This document shows, piece after piece, positions 51,931-64,000 of a DNA stretch of 64,000 nt. Origin of the DNA: Piromyces finnis (lineage: Eukaryota; Neocallimastigomycota; Neocallimastigomycetes; Neocallimastigales; Neocallimastigaceae); contig MCFH01000024.1 in assembly GCA_002104945.1 (NCBI GenBank), positions 572,501 through 636,500 of the forward strand. Reading direction: 5' to 3'. Below the pieces are notes generated by a model. The model did not search any database. It saw nothing but the letters and a program-made list of their open reading frames with translations, and was not told the origin of the DNA. A program made the translations under genes and the position numbers. Within the stretch, counting starts at the first letter, position 1. The number at the start of each line of letters is the position of its first letter.

Positions 51931-54505
51931 TATTCTATAATGTATAATTTTTTTTTTCAAAAAAAAATATTTAAACTTCTAATTATAAATGGCTTTTTAT
52001 CTTAAATAAAAAAAAGCACTTAAATCTATAAGAACTTTTTATATAATATTATAAATTATGTTTTATTTATTGTTTGTTTGTTTTTTTTTTTTTGTATTAT
52101 TATTATTATTTTTTTTATTTAATTCTTTTGTTGAATTAAATTTATACTTTTTTTTTTATTATTATTTTTTGATAGTGTACTATTATTTTATATTTCAACC
52201 TTATTTTAATAAAAATATATATAATTTTATATATATATAGTTTTGGTATTTTTGGTATTATTTATTTGATTTCTATTTAATAATTATTAAAAATAAATAA
52301 ATAAATAAATTGCTTTATTGTTTCTTGCCAACTTAAAATAAATTTCAATTTAAAAATTATTATTAAAAAATTAGTAGTGACAAGTATAATTAACAAATAA
52401 TAATTAATAATTATAAATTATCTTAGATGATAAGAATAGCAATAAAAATAATAATATATATAAATATTATATTTATTTATTTTTATTTATTTATTTATTT
52501 ATTTAAAGGGTTTTTCAAAGAAAAAAAAAAAAAAAAAAAAAAGTAGACTTATGTATTATATATATATGTTTTTTTTTTTTAAAGTATAATCTTAAATAAT
52601 ATATTTATATATTGTATTACTTGAAATTATATTCAATCCATATAATTATTGAACCACAAGAAATCTTATTATTTAATATTTTAATTAATATATAGATAAA
52701 TTTAATTTATTTTTTTTTAATTAATAGGATATTAACACTTTATATATTTTAGAATAATCTTAATAAAAAATATTAAATATTTCAGTTGTTTTTTTTTTTT
52801 TTTTTTAACAAAATTAATAACATATATTATTAGTACATTTATTAGAACATGTATTATATAAGAAAGTATATAAGAAGCAAAGAGAAAACACTAAAAAATA
52901 AAATACCATAGTAATAAAATATAACATATCATCTTATATTCTTTGGACATTTCCTTAAGCATAATAGTTAACAAAGCAGTAATTATATTAATAGAACTTA
53001 TATATAAATATATATGAATATATTTTTATAAATTATAACAAATAAAATTTAATCGTTGTTCAAAATGTATCATATAAAATTAATTTTAAAAATTAATAAA
53101 CTTTAATACTTATTAAAAAACTGAAATAATTAAAATATAAAACCTTAAAAAATATTAAAATACAAGGTGTTTTAAATTTATATTGATCATATATATTATT
53201 AAGTAATATTTTATATAGCTGCGGATAACATTTTTTAGTGTAACAGTAATAAAAAAATATAAAATAAAGCTTAAGTTTTTTTTTCATTTAAAGTTTAAAT
53301 TTTATTTAAAAAAAAATTAATTTCAAAAATTTAGAATTCTACTATAGCACAAATTATTACTAATAAAATGAAATGTATGGTTAGAATTAGAATGATGGTA
53401 AATTTAAAAATAAATTAAAATAGATATTCCTCCCACCAACACTGCTGCTTTTTCTTTTAAACTAATGATACTTAATTTTTTTAAAATATAGGTTCGTATT
53501 ACTAAAAACAATATATTGAATTCAAATATAATATTGAAACAAAAAAACTAATAGCTATCATTTATCATTATTGTAATAATATTTTAAAATAAAATAATTT
53601 CTAGTAAATGATATTATGTCAACTTTTTTTTTTTATTATATGTTATATTAAAACTTTATTATTATATATCTCTAAACATCTAAATAGCTGATCATACATT
53701 ATTTGATAAAAGAAACATTAAATGAGAAAAAGAAAAAAAAGGTAAAAATGTAATAATATATTTAAATAAATTAAAAGTAGGCAAATACAAAGTTTATAAA
53801 AAATTTGAAACTTGTCATGAATACGAATTATTTCGTTCATGATAGGTAGTTATGTAAATATATATATTATATATTATATATATTTAAATTCATTTTATGT
53901 AAAAAAAAAATAAGAATTAAATATTTTATATTATTAAAAGTGTTCTAGTATCCTATTTAAATATTATTTATCATTTATATATAATTATAATAATTATTAT
54001 GAATGTTAATGAAGATTTATATTTATGTATAAATATTTTTATTATGTTTATTTTAATCTATTGATGATAAAACTTAAATATTAATTATTTCAATTTTTTT
54101 TTTTTTTTTTTCTTTTTTCTTATATATATAGTGGTATAAAAAACATGATTTATTTAGATATTAAAAAAAAAAAAAAAAAGGAATATAAATATAATAAATA
54201 ATAGAGAATTAAAATTAAAAAAAAAAATAAATAAATATGATATAATAAATAATGATAAAATAAATAATATATTTTATAATTCAAAATATTTTTTTTAAAA
54301 AAAATAGTATTACATTATCTTTTTAAATAGAATAGACATTTCTGTCCTTTATAATTACAATTTATTTTATAATTGTAATTATTTATCGTATTACTAAAAC
54401 AATAATAGTATATAGAATTTGTAATCATATCAAAGAGTATTTGATTATAGAGTCATACATTAATAATTATTCCTCTTACTTATAAATATGATCTATTATG
54501 TTTAG
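51931..54505. other. Gene-free region upstream of the mucin-like gene
   Basis: About 2.6 kb with no credible coding frame. The frames at 52058-52240 and 53093-53287 are Phe/Tyr/Ile/Lys-rich AT noise. Homopolymers occur at 52519-52542 and 52790-52806. A 12-bp hairpin at 54351-54382 lies just past the MFS gene's 3' end. Otherwise nothing was seen. Confidence 0.6.
54351..54382. repeat. Hairpin, 12-bp perfect stem
   Basis: ATAATTACAATT, loop TATTTTAT, AATTGTAATTAT. It lies 124-155 bp beyond the stop codon of the minus-strand MFS gene, so it would be in or just after its 3' UTR. A possible transcript 3'-end structure, but AT-rich DNA gives many chance hairpins. Confidence 0.6.
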
Positions 54506-57258
54506 TTAATTATTAGAAATGGCAACATTAACAACTACATCATCATCATTCTTTTTATTTTTCTTTGCTTTATTGTTTCTAATAAATAATGATGATATAT
54601 AAAGTAAAATAGTCACAGGAAATATTGAATAAAGGTAGGTTTTTTGAATGGCTTCAATATAAATACGATTTCCTTCTGGAATATGATGAACATCATTAAC
54701 TGTTACAGTGCTAGCTTCGGGATAATGGTTACGATAATATTTTGGGAAAAAGTTTTGTAAAAGAGCACCATAAACAGCAACACCAATTGCTCCACCGATG
54801 TAATTGAAAAAGGAAGTAATTGTAGTACTAATACTAAGATATTCTGCTGGGGCTGCTTGTTGAGCTACCATAATACAATTTTGATAGATAACACCACAAC
54901 TTAAGCCATACAAGATAAATATTAAAAATTCTATCCAATAATCAGTGTCAATACCAATTAGTGAAATCAAATATACAGCAAAAATAGAAAAAAAGCATCC
55001 GAGTTTTATAAATATATCAATACGTCCGAATTTACCAATTAAATAACCACTTCCCATGGCTGATACAGTAAGAAATGCACTAAATATAAATAGATACATA
55101 TAAAACAAAAGATTAATTATGTATTTGACATTCAAGCTTTTTACGAAAAAAAAGATATACATACGATATTGGTACTAATCTTAAACCAGCATGAGTGGCA
55201 GTAAATAAACGTCCATCCTCTAAATATGGTATATATGATATTTTATTATTCATTCATTATTAAAAATATTGATAAAAAATAAAAAAAAAATAATATAAAA
55301 ATACTTACGATATAAAAGAGGTAAAGTATTGATAACATTTAAAAAGATAATTCCTTCTAAGAAATTTGTAATTGATGAAGTCGTTATATTTCTGTATTTA
55401 AATAATGCAGGTGGTGTGATAGGTTCTTCGGCATATTTAAATTCAATTATTATATAAAGGATTAATAAGACAATACCAATAGCAAATAAAGAAATAACAG
55501 GTGCAGAACCCCATGAATATTTTGAACCTAAAATTTATATTTTAAATTAAAAAAAGTATATATATTGTTAATATATAAAATTTTCTAAAAATTTTTTTAT
55601 TTTCCTTTTTCAAAAAAAAAAAAAAATAATAATTTTTTAAAAGGAAATTAAAAATAACGTACCACCCCAATTTAATCCAAGTAAGATACAGACCAAACAT
55701 GCTAAAAAATCATTTTATATATTAAATAAATTCCATTTAATACTTTCATTCATTTTATCGATCAATAAATATTTGAAAATAATATAATATTTAGAAATTT
55801 ATGAATTTTAAAAACTTACAAATTAATGTAAATGTACCCAAAAAGTCAATTCTTTTAAATTTTTCCATGAAGGAACTTCTTTCAATTGGTATTTTAAAAA
55901 ACAAATAAAAGAATAATATACAAACAACCCCAATTGGTAGATTTATATAAAATGACCATCTCCATCTATTAATTATTTTTTAGTTATATAAATATATAAA
56001 AAAAAAAAAAACATTCAGTAACTGTGACAATGTATATATGATTTATCATAATTTTAGATTAATACGTTTTATGATCGGTTAAAAAACCACCGAGTAATGG
56101 TCCTGTAACAGATGTAAATGCATAAATGGCACCATTAACTCCCATATATAAACCTCTATAATAAATTTTTATATATTATTAAAATTTACATATATAATAT
56201 TTATATTACTATTACATTCTTGTAGTGTCTAATTTAATAGTGTTGTTTTAAAATAAATACCTTTTACGTATAGATGTAATATCAGCAAGAATAATATAAG
56301 TGAGTGCAATTATACCTCCACTTCCAAGTCCTTGTAAAGCTCTTCCTATAATTAAAACACCAATATTTGGGGCGACTTGAAAAAAAAGAATGAATGTTAT
56401 ATTTATGATAATATTATATATTAGAAATCTTTAATAATTATAAAGTTATTATCCTTTTATAGTTACTTACCACCACATAATAGTGATGCTCCTGTAAATA
56501 TGATTAAAATAAGAATAATTAAAGTTCTACAACCAAAAATATCGGCAACTGTATAAAAAAAAAATTAAATATTATTGTTATAATTAAATGAGATTAGTAT
56601 ATCATTAATTAGTAATACATTATTATTTTATACGAAATTACTTACACTTTCCACATACTATTATTTTTATTCAAAATGAAAATAATAAATATAAAATGAA
56701 TAATATATAATAAAAATTATAAATTATAGAATTTATTATTTCGATATTAAATGTATTATTTTTATTTTAAAAAAAAAATAATAATTACATGGTTGGATTG
56801 CAGTATTTGTTAACATATATACAGTAATAATCCAAGTAAAATTATTGTAAGAATTAAAATCTGAATTAATTTTTGGAAGTGCAGTTGAAATAATAGTTGT
56901 ATCAAGATTTGACATAACTAGAGATAGAACTTTTATATTTATTTTATATATTCCATATATATTAGATTGAGCTCTATGAAAAAAAAAAAAGTATATATAC
57001 ACTATAAAAATTACCTATACTTGTATAAATTAAAGCAAATTTTGACTTGAAATTTAAATATTCGAAAAGTAAATTTTAATATTTTTCAATTTTAAAGTTA
57101 AAATGAAGTTTTATACATTTTTATTTTTATCATTATTTTACCTTTGAAAATTTGTATTTAATAAAATCTTCATCGTTCTCAATAATTTCCTTCACTTTTT
57201 CATTTTCCCCTTCCTGTACTTTCTCATCTGCCTTTATATTGTTTTCTGTAATGTCCAT
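54506..57258 (-). CDS. MFS drug:H+ antiporter, DHA2-like (14-TMS), 538 aa, 12 exons
   Basis: Exons 5' to 3': 57258-57142, 57045-57015, 56929-56789, 56657-56646, 56548-56471, 56375-56261, 56155-56066, 55965-55820, 55701-55663, 55527-55309, 55219-55165, 55079-54506. The sum is 1617 nt with an open frame. A soluble Glu/Lys-rich N terminus is followed by the first membrane helix and the DHA2 signature [12 protein letters not shown]. Next come the loop 2-3 motif [12 protein letters not shown] and [18 protein letters not shown]. The antiporter motif region is [20 protein letters not shown], then NLPIG. Length and motifs fit the 14-helix DHA2 family, which exports drugs, siderophores or toxins across the plasma membrane. 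The substrate is unknown. Exon 4 is only 12 nt (TATGTGGAAAGT), supplying the start of the GKFAD motif. The C terminus is Lys/Asp-rich and cytosolic. Confidence 0.9.
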
Positions 57259-57754
57259 TTTAAAAACTTTTTTCTTACTTATTAAAATATATGTATTGTA
57301 ATTATATACTGAATGAACAATGAATATGATATATATAAAAAATTAAATTTAGATTTTTTTTTTTTTCATTATTTATTTGTTTTTTTTTTTAATTTATTTA
57401 TAAATTTATTTAATTAATGTTTACGATATTGAATTCATTAAAAAAGGAATTTTATTTCTAAAAATTACTCTAAAAAAAAAAAAAATTGTTTTTTGAATAA
57501 AAACAAATAAATGCAAATTTAATTATTATAAATCAACATAATACAATTAAATACCTTTATTTATATTTAGAAAGAATGAAATAATAAGGATTTATAAATA
57601 TAAATTTTTAATTCATTGTTTAATTTGCATTTCTTAAATCCTTTTTTTTTTTTTTTTTTTAATTTTTTTAATATAAAATTATAGATTTTAATTAATTTTT
57701 TTTTTTTTTAAAAAATAATGAATACAAATATATTGATGTTTTTTTTTTGTAATA

Positions 57755-57766
57755 ATCCACGTGGAT
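57755..57766. promoter_or_regulatory. E-box palindrome ATCCACGTGGAT
   Basis: A perfect 12-bp palindrome centred on CACGTG, the core bound by bHLH factors such as Cbf1/Pho4. It is about 500 bp upstream of the MFS transporter start. A GC-containing palindrome stands out in DNA this AT-rich. Binding is an inference. Confidence 0.4.
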
Positions 57767-57877
57767 ATAAGAAAATATCTATAATCAACATTATTTATGT
57801 AAAACATAGATTTAATTCACATGAAATAAAGGAAAATCCTTGAAATTATTTAATATGTAGGAATTAATAACATCATT

Positions 57878-58140
<263 letters not shown>

Positions 58141-58346
58141 TGAAAAAAATGTCAATAAATAGATGTATTATTTCTTAAGCTTTTTATTTTAATAAAATCT
58201 CTAATTATTTTTATAAGTTAGTAACTATATACACATTTAATTAACATCATTTTTTAAATTTAACATTTCCTAATGTTTTTTATATGTTACATTCTAATAT
58301 ATATTTCTTTTATAATAATATATATATATTACATAAAAAAGGTAAA

Positions 58347-58385
58347 TTAGTCTGACGCTTATTTAATAAAATAAAATCAGACTAA
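58347..58385. repeat. Inverted repeat TTAGTCTGA...TCAGACTAA
   Basis: Nine-base arms at 58347-58355 and 58377-58385 with a 21-base spacer in the MFS/ceramide synthase intergenic region. Could be a short hairpin or the paired half-sites of a regulator. Confidence 0.5.
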
Positions 58386-60117
58386 AACTAATTAAATATA
58401 GTTAATTTGATTTTTACTTTATTTTTTTTTTTTATTGCTGTAAAGGGTACTTATATCGAAGAAAACATTTTCCTTATTCTTGATAGGAAATTGTAAATTG
58501 CGTAAGAGAGAAATTCTTATTTTGCAAAAGGAATTTATTATTTTATTTGACACTAAATTATGTGATCATATGAATGTAACGTGATTATATATGACTTTTA
58601 ATAATAAGACTTTAGAAATTTCATTATATAAAGTAGTAAAAATCTAATCAATAAGAAATATAAAATCTTGTTAATAATAGGTCGATATAAAATAATATGT
58701 AATTTATAAATGCCATTTTATATTTATATTATTATAGATGATGCTTATATTTAAAAAAGCTGAATATGTTTATAATTATTATTTTTACATTTCTAATTAT
58801 CATATGATTAAAAAAAATTTATTCTGTCACCAAAATTTTTCTTTATAAAACTTAATATTTTTTTTATTGTTCTTTTTAATTCATTTTTAAAAAAAAAGTG
58901 AGCAAGTTGACTATCATAATGCTTTTTTTTTTAATATTAGTTTAATCTTTCTTTTTTTTTTATTATTATATACATTACTTTTTTTATTTCATAGCTTTTG
59001 TAATAAAATTATTGAAACAAGAAAGATAGTATAAATGAATAATGGGTAGTTTTTAATAATTAAAATAAAATTAATATTTTATTATACTATTATGTATATT
59101 TATTACAATATAATAAATTATATTGTAAAATTTAAATTTAATATAAAAAATCTATTTTAAATATATTAATATATTTAAAATATTTTTGTCATCCTATAAA
59201 AACATGTACATTAACTCAATCATAAATTTTTCTGTATTTGAATGTAAAAGTAAATCATAAATTAAATCAAGAATTTGAAATTAAAAATAAATTAAAAAAT
59301 ATATAGGTAATAAATTATCCTATATAATAATTTATATAATAATTATTATTCTAGGATTGATGAATAATATAAAAAGATTATGATAATAAATGGTAGCCAT
59401 AAAAAATGAAACATTTTTAATATTTAGTAATCATGAACAAAACCTGGAAGGTAACATTAATATTTTATAATATAACAAAAAAATTGCTTATAAAGAGTTG
59501 AATAGAATGCCTTTTTTTATTTTATATTCTATTTTTTATATAAATAATAGATTGTAATATAAGCCTTTTTTTTTTTAAAATAACATTACCTTTTTTTTTT
59601 TCAAGATTTGTATTATAATCGTTTTTTTTTTTTTTTTTTGATTTATTAATTTTAAATTAATAAAATTATCCAAAATTTTAAAAATTTTATTATAATTAAA
59701 AAAATTTTTTTTTACAATCGACTTTACTATTTCTTTAGCAAATAAAAAAAAATTTTAATTGCTAAAAACTAAAAAAGGATAATATTAAATTAAATAGTTG
59801 AATCTTGTTTTTATTTAGTTTAAAAAATAAAGCAATACTTCAATATTTAATTATTTATATTATTTAAAAAGAATATATATATTTAAATATTAATAAAAAA
59901 AAAGGGCTTTCTTTATAATAAAGGTTGAAAGGGTAAGTAATCACAACAATAAAATATATAGTAATAAGATTTTGTTTGGAGAAATTAGATTTTACATGCA
60001 AATATTTAAAATAAATAAATAGCTGTATTTTATGTTATATATTAATACTTTGATTATTATTATTTTTTTTTGTTTTTAATTAGTTTAATTTAAATAATTA
60101 AATTAACAAAGTTAAAA

Positions 60118-61665
60118 ATGGCAGATTCAAAAAAGAAGCTTACAGCTGAAGAAAAAAAAACTATTAAAAGTATCGTGAAAACAAATTCAACTCGTGATGC
60201 TATTTTTCTTTCAACAGCTATTTATTTAATTCTTCCTGTTGGTTTAATCTTTATTGCTGTTTCATATAATATTTATAGAGAACGTAAAGATTTTTCAAAT
60301 AAACATCCAGAAGTAAGTTTAGTATAAACTTTAAAAAATACAAAAATAAAAAGCGATTAAAATAATGAAAAATTTACCTGAAAATATTATACACAGTAGA
60401 ATAAAGAAAAAAAAAAAAGAGAAATAGACTAGTATTAAATGAATATTAATATTCGATAAAAAATAACGATTCTAATTATAAATTGAATATTTGTTTATAT
60501 ATGTAAAATTAAAGTTTGAATATACTCCAGATATTAAAGATTTCCTAATTGGTTTGATTAGTTGTGTACTTGTTTATTTAGTCCGTGTCGGTTCTATTGA
60601 TTACCTTTTCAGAGCTAGAGCTGAAAAAACTGTTATTCAATTCCCTGATGAAGATTTAAGAAAGAAAAAAGTTGAAAAGGTGTGTAAAAAAATATATATT
60701 TTCATTTATGTTATTAAATAGAAATATTTCTTATAAATGATTTTATACCAATAATTTTAATAATTTATTAAATTAATAAAAAAAATTGTTTATTGCTATT
60801 TAAAGGCCGCTTTTGCTAGATTCAGATGTTTATGGTATCTTTTTATTACCATTGTTGGTTATTACTGTCTTAAAGATGAAGAATGGCTTCCAAGAACTTT
60901 AGGTGGTAAAGCTCGTACTTTAAAGGACTTAAATTTATTCTGGGATAATCTTCCATATCAACCACAAAACAGAAAAGTTGTCATTTATTATATGATTCAA
61001 TTTGGTTCTGCTTTATGTACTTTCATTCTTCAATTCAAACAAAATCGTACCCGTAAGAGTTAGTAAGTATAAGTATATTAAAATAAATAATTAAAAAATA
61101 ATGAGAAAAAAGTTAATAAAATTATATATTTTTTTATATTATAAATTAAAATTTTTAAAGTGGTGAATTCCTTCTTCATGATATGGCTACATTAGTTCTT
61201 TTAATTATCAGTTTCTTAAATAATTATCTTCGTATGGGTGCAGTTGTTCTTTTCCTTCATGATATATCTGATATTTTCTCATACGGTGTTAAGATTTTTG
61301 TTGATACAGTACACCTTAAGACAACTTTAGTTTTCTATGTTAGTTTAGTTCTTTCTTGGTTCTATACTCGTTTATACATTTTCCCATTCGAAGTAATTCT
61401 TCAATGTTTTACAAACAATATTTGGGCTCGTCCAGAACTTGTTGGTTATATGATTATTGCTATTTGTTTAATAACTCTTCTTTGTCTTCATGTTTACTGG
61501 ATCGTTCTTATATTAGGTATTGGTGTTAAATTCCTTCGTACTGGTGAAGCTGATGATATGCAAGATGCTGAAAAGGTTGAAGACTTTAAGCAATCAAAGT
61601 TTTCTGAAAAGAGAACTGTTAATTTAAACGCCGATGTTTCTGATTCAAATAAAAAACAAGACTAA
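60118..61665 (+). CDS. Ceramide synthase, LAG1/LAC1-type TLC-domain protein, 373 aa
   Basis: Four exons: 60118-60312, 60515-60679, 60806-61062 and 61161-61665. The product joins a fatty acyl-CoA to a sphingoid base in the ER membrane. After a short Lys-rich N terminus there are six or more hydrophobic segments: SRDAIFLSTAIYLILPVGLI region, FLIGLISCVLVYLVRVG, CLWYLFITIVGYYCL, YYMIQFGSALCTFIL and others. The Lag1 motif region follows in exon 4: LLHDMATLVLLIISF, NNYLRMGAVVLFLHD and ISDIFSYGVKIF. The downstream Arg, the LHD and the Asp-x-x-Asp are conserved. Where most ceramide synthases have two adjacent histidines, this one has His212-Asp213. The C terminus is acidic and cytosolic (GEADDMQDAEKVEDFKQSKF). 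All three exon acceptors end in AAAG. The alternative is a non-catalytic TLC relative such as TRAM, but overall motif spacing favours LAG1. Confidence 0.88.
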
Positions 61666-62003
61666 GCTTTAGAATTGAAAAAAAAATCCTAAAATAAATA
61701 AATATATATATATTCAATAGGATATAATTCAAAAAACGAATTTTTTTTTTTTTTTTTTCAATCAAAAGACAACATAAAATACTAAATCCTTAATATATAT
61801 AATATCTCTTTAAATTTTATTATTAAAAAATATATATATATATATAAATACAATTTTGAATAAAAAATCATATTTATCCTTATTTTATTCTATTATATTT
61901 AAATAAAATAATATCAATAATATTAATAAAAATATATATATATAAGTCAATATTAAAAAATAATATTTATCTTTTCAAATTAATTATAATTAATATGGCA
62001 TTC

Positions 62004-62043
<40 letters not shown>

Positions 62044-62232
62044 ATACATAAATTTTATTATTGATTTATTTTTTTTTTTACTTTTCATTTAAAATTGTTT
62101 TATATAAAAAGGAAAAGTTTAGATAAACTTTTCCTTTTATCAAAGTTAAAAAATTAATTAAAAGTAAAGAAAATAAAGAAATGTAACATAAATTTAATTA
62201 AATTTTCAATTTAATATAAAGTTTAAATATAC

Positions 62233-62268
<36 letters not shown>

Positions 62269-62685
62269 CGGTGTTTTAATTAATACAACCATAAACAATT
62301 AAAATAATTTGTTAAAATTTTACTGTGGAATACAAATATTAATAAATCTATAATATTTGTAGTTTTGTTAAAAATATTAATAACTATCGTTTTATATTAT
62401 TTATGCATTTTATACACTAGAAAATAATATTCTATATGTTAATAATAAATAAATAAAAAAAAACTATATTAACTGATTTATTTAAAGTAAAAAATTTAAA
62501 GTAATTATTAAATATTTGATATCTTTCACAAGGAAAACATTAAAAAATCAATTCATAATTTTATAGTATATAAATAAATCTCTTTCATTTCTTTTATTTA
62601 AAAAAAAATAATAAATAAAAGATATTTCATTTTTAGTTAAAAAATTAATTTAATAATAATAATAATAATAAAAAAAAAAAGTATT
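61666..62685. other. Intergenic region with T-run/A-run inverted pair and hairpin
   Basis: About 1 kb between same-strand genes. A T run (62007-62040) and an A run (62234-62266) flank a near-perfect hairpin at about 62108-62137. The rest is AT noise that should include the ceramide synthase 3' end and the promoter of the gene at 62686. Confidence 0.6.
62108..62137. repeat. Hairpin, 14-15-bp stem
   Basis: AAAAGGAAAAGTTT, then AGAT, then AAACTTTTCCTTTT. The arms are perfectly complementary, about 440 bp after the ceramide synthase stop. It contains more G and C than most of the surrounding DNA. Confidence 0.7.
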
Positions 62686-63912
62686 ATGGAATCAAAAGAC
62701 AATAAAGAAGAGGATAATTTAAATAAAATAAAAGAAAATTTTATTGAAAATAATATAGAAACAACAAAGAATAATTCTTTCAATAGTAATCAAGGTATTT
62801 CTCGTTATATGTTAATATTGAAAAAAAAAAAAATGAAAAAAATAATACCATCTAAAATAGTATTATTATTAATTATTTAATCTATTATATTTAAAATTTT
62901 AAATAATAAAAAAAAAAAATATAAAATTTGTATCTACATATCATTTTAAGGGTTTTCAAGAGATAAAGCGTTAAATTATATAAAATATGGAACAAAAGCA
63001 TTAAACGATAATTTCAAACCACAAAGTATTATTGAAGAAGAAGACGAGGAAAATGAGACAAAGAAAAATAGTGAACAAAATAACAAGGAAGGAGAAAATG
63101 AAAATCGAGAATTTCAATTAAATCGTAAGTCAAGGATATTTTTAAAAAATAGTAAAAGTTATGTTGCGTTACGTGATAGTTATAATATAATACAGAATCA
63201 AGTAATGGAATTAACTAAAAAGGATCAGGATAATATGCAAACTGAGAATGCTAAAGAAAATACTGAAAAAGATATAGAATATTCTAACAAAAAGGCAACA
63301 GAACAATCTAATGGATCTATTGACAATTTGGAAGAAGAAAAAAAAAATATTATACAGCAATTTGAAGATGAAGATAAAAGTAATAATTCATTATTGCCAT
63401 TAACAGGAAATTTCACATTTAAAGAATATAGAAAATGCCATGAGTCAATTTCTACACCATTAGATATTATTAATGAATCCAATGAAAAATATCATCAATT
63501 AGAAAACTCCGTTAATCAAGCAAAAGAAAAATTAGATAAATTAATGACCGAAGAAGAAAATAAGATGAAAAAAGAATCCATTAGTGTTATAAATAATATT
63601 AATGCTGAAGATTCCAAAAATAATACGGGAGGTGATTCTATACGGAAAACCTCCTTTAGTTCTAAACATAATAGTAATAGAGTGTTAAATTCAAGTCGTA
63701 CAACTATATCATCTATTTCTCAAAAAGGTATATACATTTATTTTATATATGAAATATTTAGTTTCTAAAATATATTGAATGATTTATAATATATAATAAA
63801 TTAAATCGAATGATTATATATAAACATGTATATAAAAGTTATATTAAGATTTTCTATATCTATGATATATTTTAAATAACTTTTTACTAATTTCAATTTC
63901 AAATTATTATTC

Positions 63913-63965
<53 letters not shown>

Positions 63966-64000
63966 TTTTTAACAAAAATAGAAAAGATTTCAGATTCAAA
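62686..64000 (+). CDS. Partial unrecognised gene, 5' end only
   Basis: Exons 62686-62794, 62951-63727 and 63982 onward, cut by the window edge. Junctions G|GTATTT...TTTAAG|GG and G|GTATAT...AAAATAG|AA keep one frame. The visible 301 or so residues are hydrophilic and rich in Asn, Glu, Lys and Ser. One segment looks more ordinary: GFSRDKALNYIKYGTKALND, then SRIFLKNSKSYVALRDSYN. Later there is a heptad-like, coiled-coil-prone stretch (YHQLENSVNQAKEKLDKLM) and a Ser/Thr/Arg-rich region (SRTTISSISQK). No signal peptide, membrane segment or known domain was found, so I cannot name it; the diagnostic part may lie beyond the edge. An AAT microsatellite sits in intron 2 (63916-63960). Confidence 0.7.
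63916..63960. repeat. (AAT)n microsatellite in an intron
   Basis: About 15 AAT triplets about 20 bp before the exon 3 acceptor of the partial gene, close enough to affect acceptor context if it varies in length. Confidence 0.9.

Overview
This window looks like nuclear DNA of a fungus with an extremely AT-rich, intron-rich genome. The best fit is an anaerobic gut fungus (Neocallimastigomycota). Three things support this. Intergenic DNA is almost only A and T with long homopolymers and (AAT)n tracts. Coding regions carry Asn, Lys and His runs and a giant ankyrin-repeat protein. And there is a fungal-type Zn(II)2Cys6 plus PAS-like regulator of the ERT1/AcuK family, which argues against Dictyostelium, the other obvious AT-rich candidate. 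The species assignment is an inference. No rRNA, tRNA, CRISPR array or intact transposon was seen.

Layout from left to right: 1-6987 is non-coding with a large (ATA)n tract. 6988-11803 (+) is a two-exon, Asn/Met-rich low-complexity protein. 14355-16394 (+) is the ERT1-like transcription factor in four exons. It converges on 16800-21116 (-), a single-exon ankyrin-repeat protein. 21117-22884 is a divergent promoter region with a perfect 46-bp palindrome and a 161-bp element with 22-bp inverted ends. 22885-28087 (+) is a three-exon protein with a C-terminal FYVE finger. 28382-29352 (+) is a HAD-type phosphatase. 30278-36473 (-) is exportin-1 (XPO1/CRM1), reconstructed as 18 exons giving 1071 residues. 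39245-43839 (+) is a TCP11-family protein in three exons. 44455-48609 (-) is an unrecognised eight-exon protein. 50462-51930 (-) is a secreted or membrane mucin-like protein. 54506-57258 (-) is a 12-exon DHA2-type MFS transporter with a 12-nt microexon. 60118-61665 (+) is a four-exon ceramide synthase (LAG1/TLC). 62686 to the right edge (+) is the start of an unrecognised gene cut by the window.

Exon structures were worked out by hand by matching GT...AG junctions, reading phase and family conservation. In every multi-exon model the exon lengths add up to an open frame. Introns are mostly 75-250 bp, and many acceptors end in AAG instead of CAG or TAG. The genes are ordinary eukaryotic housekeeping and regulatory genes and do not form an operon-like pathway: nuclear export, phosphoinositide binding, sphingolipid synthesis, transport and carbon regulation. 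The less ordinary items are the low-complexity proteins, the ankyrin protein, the lineage-specific-looking unknown at 44455-48609, and the small inverted-repeat structures.
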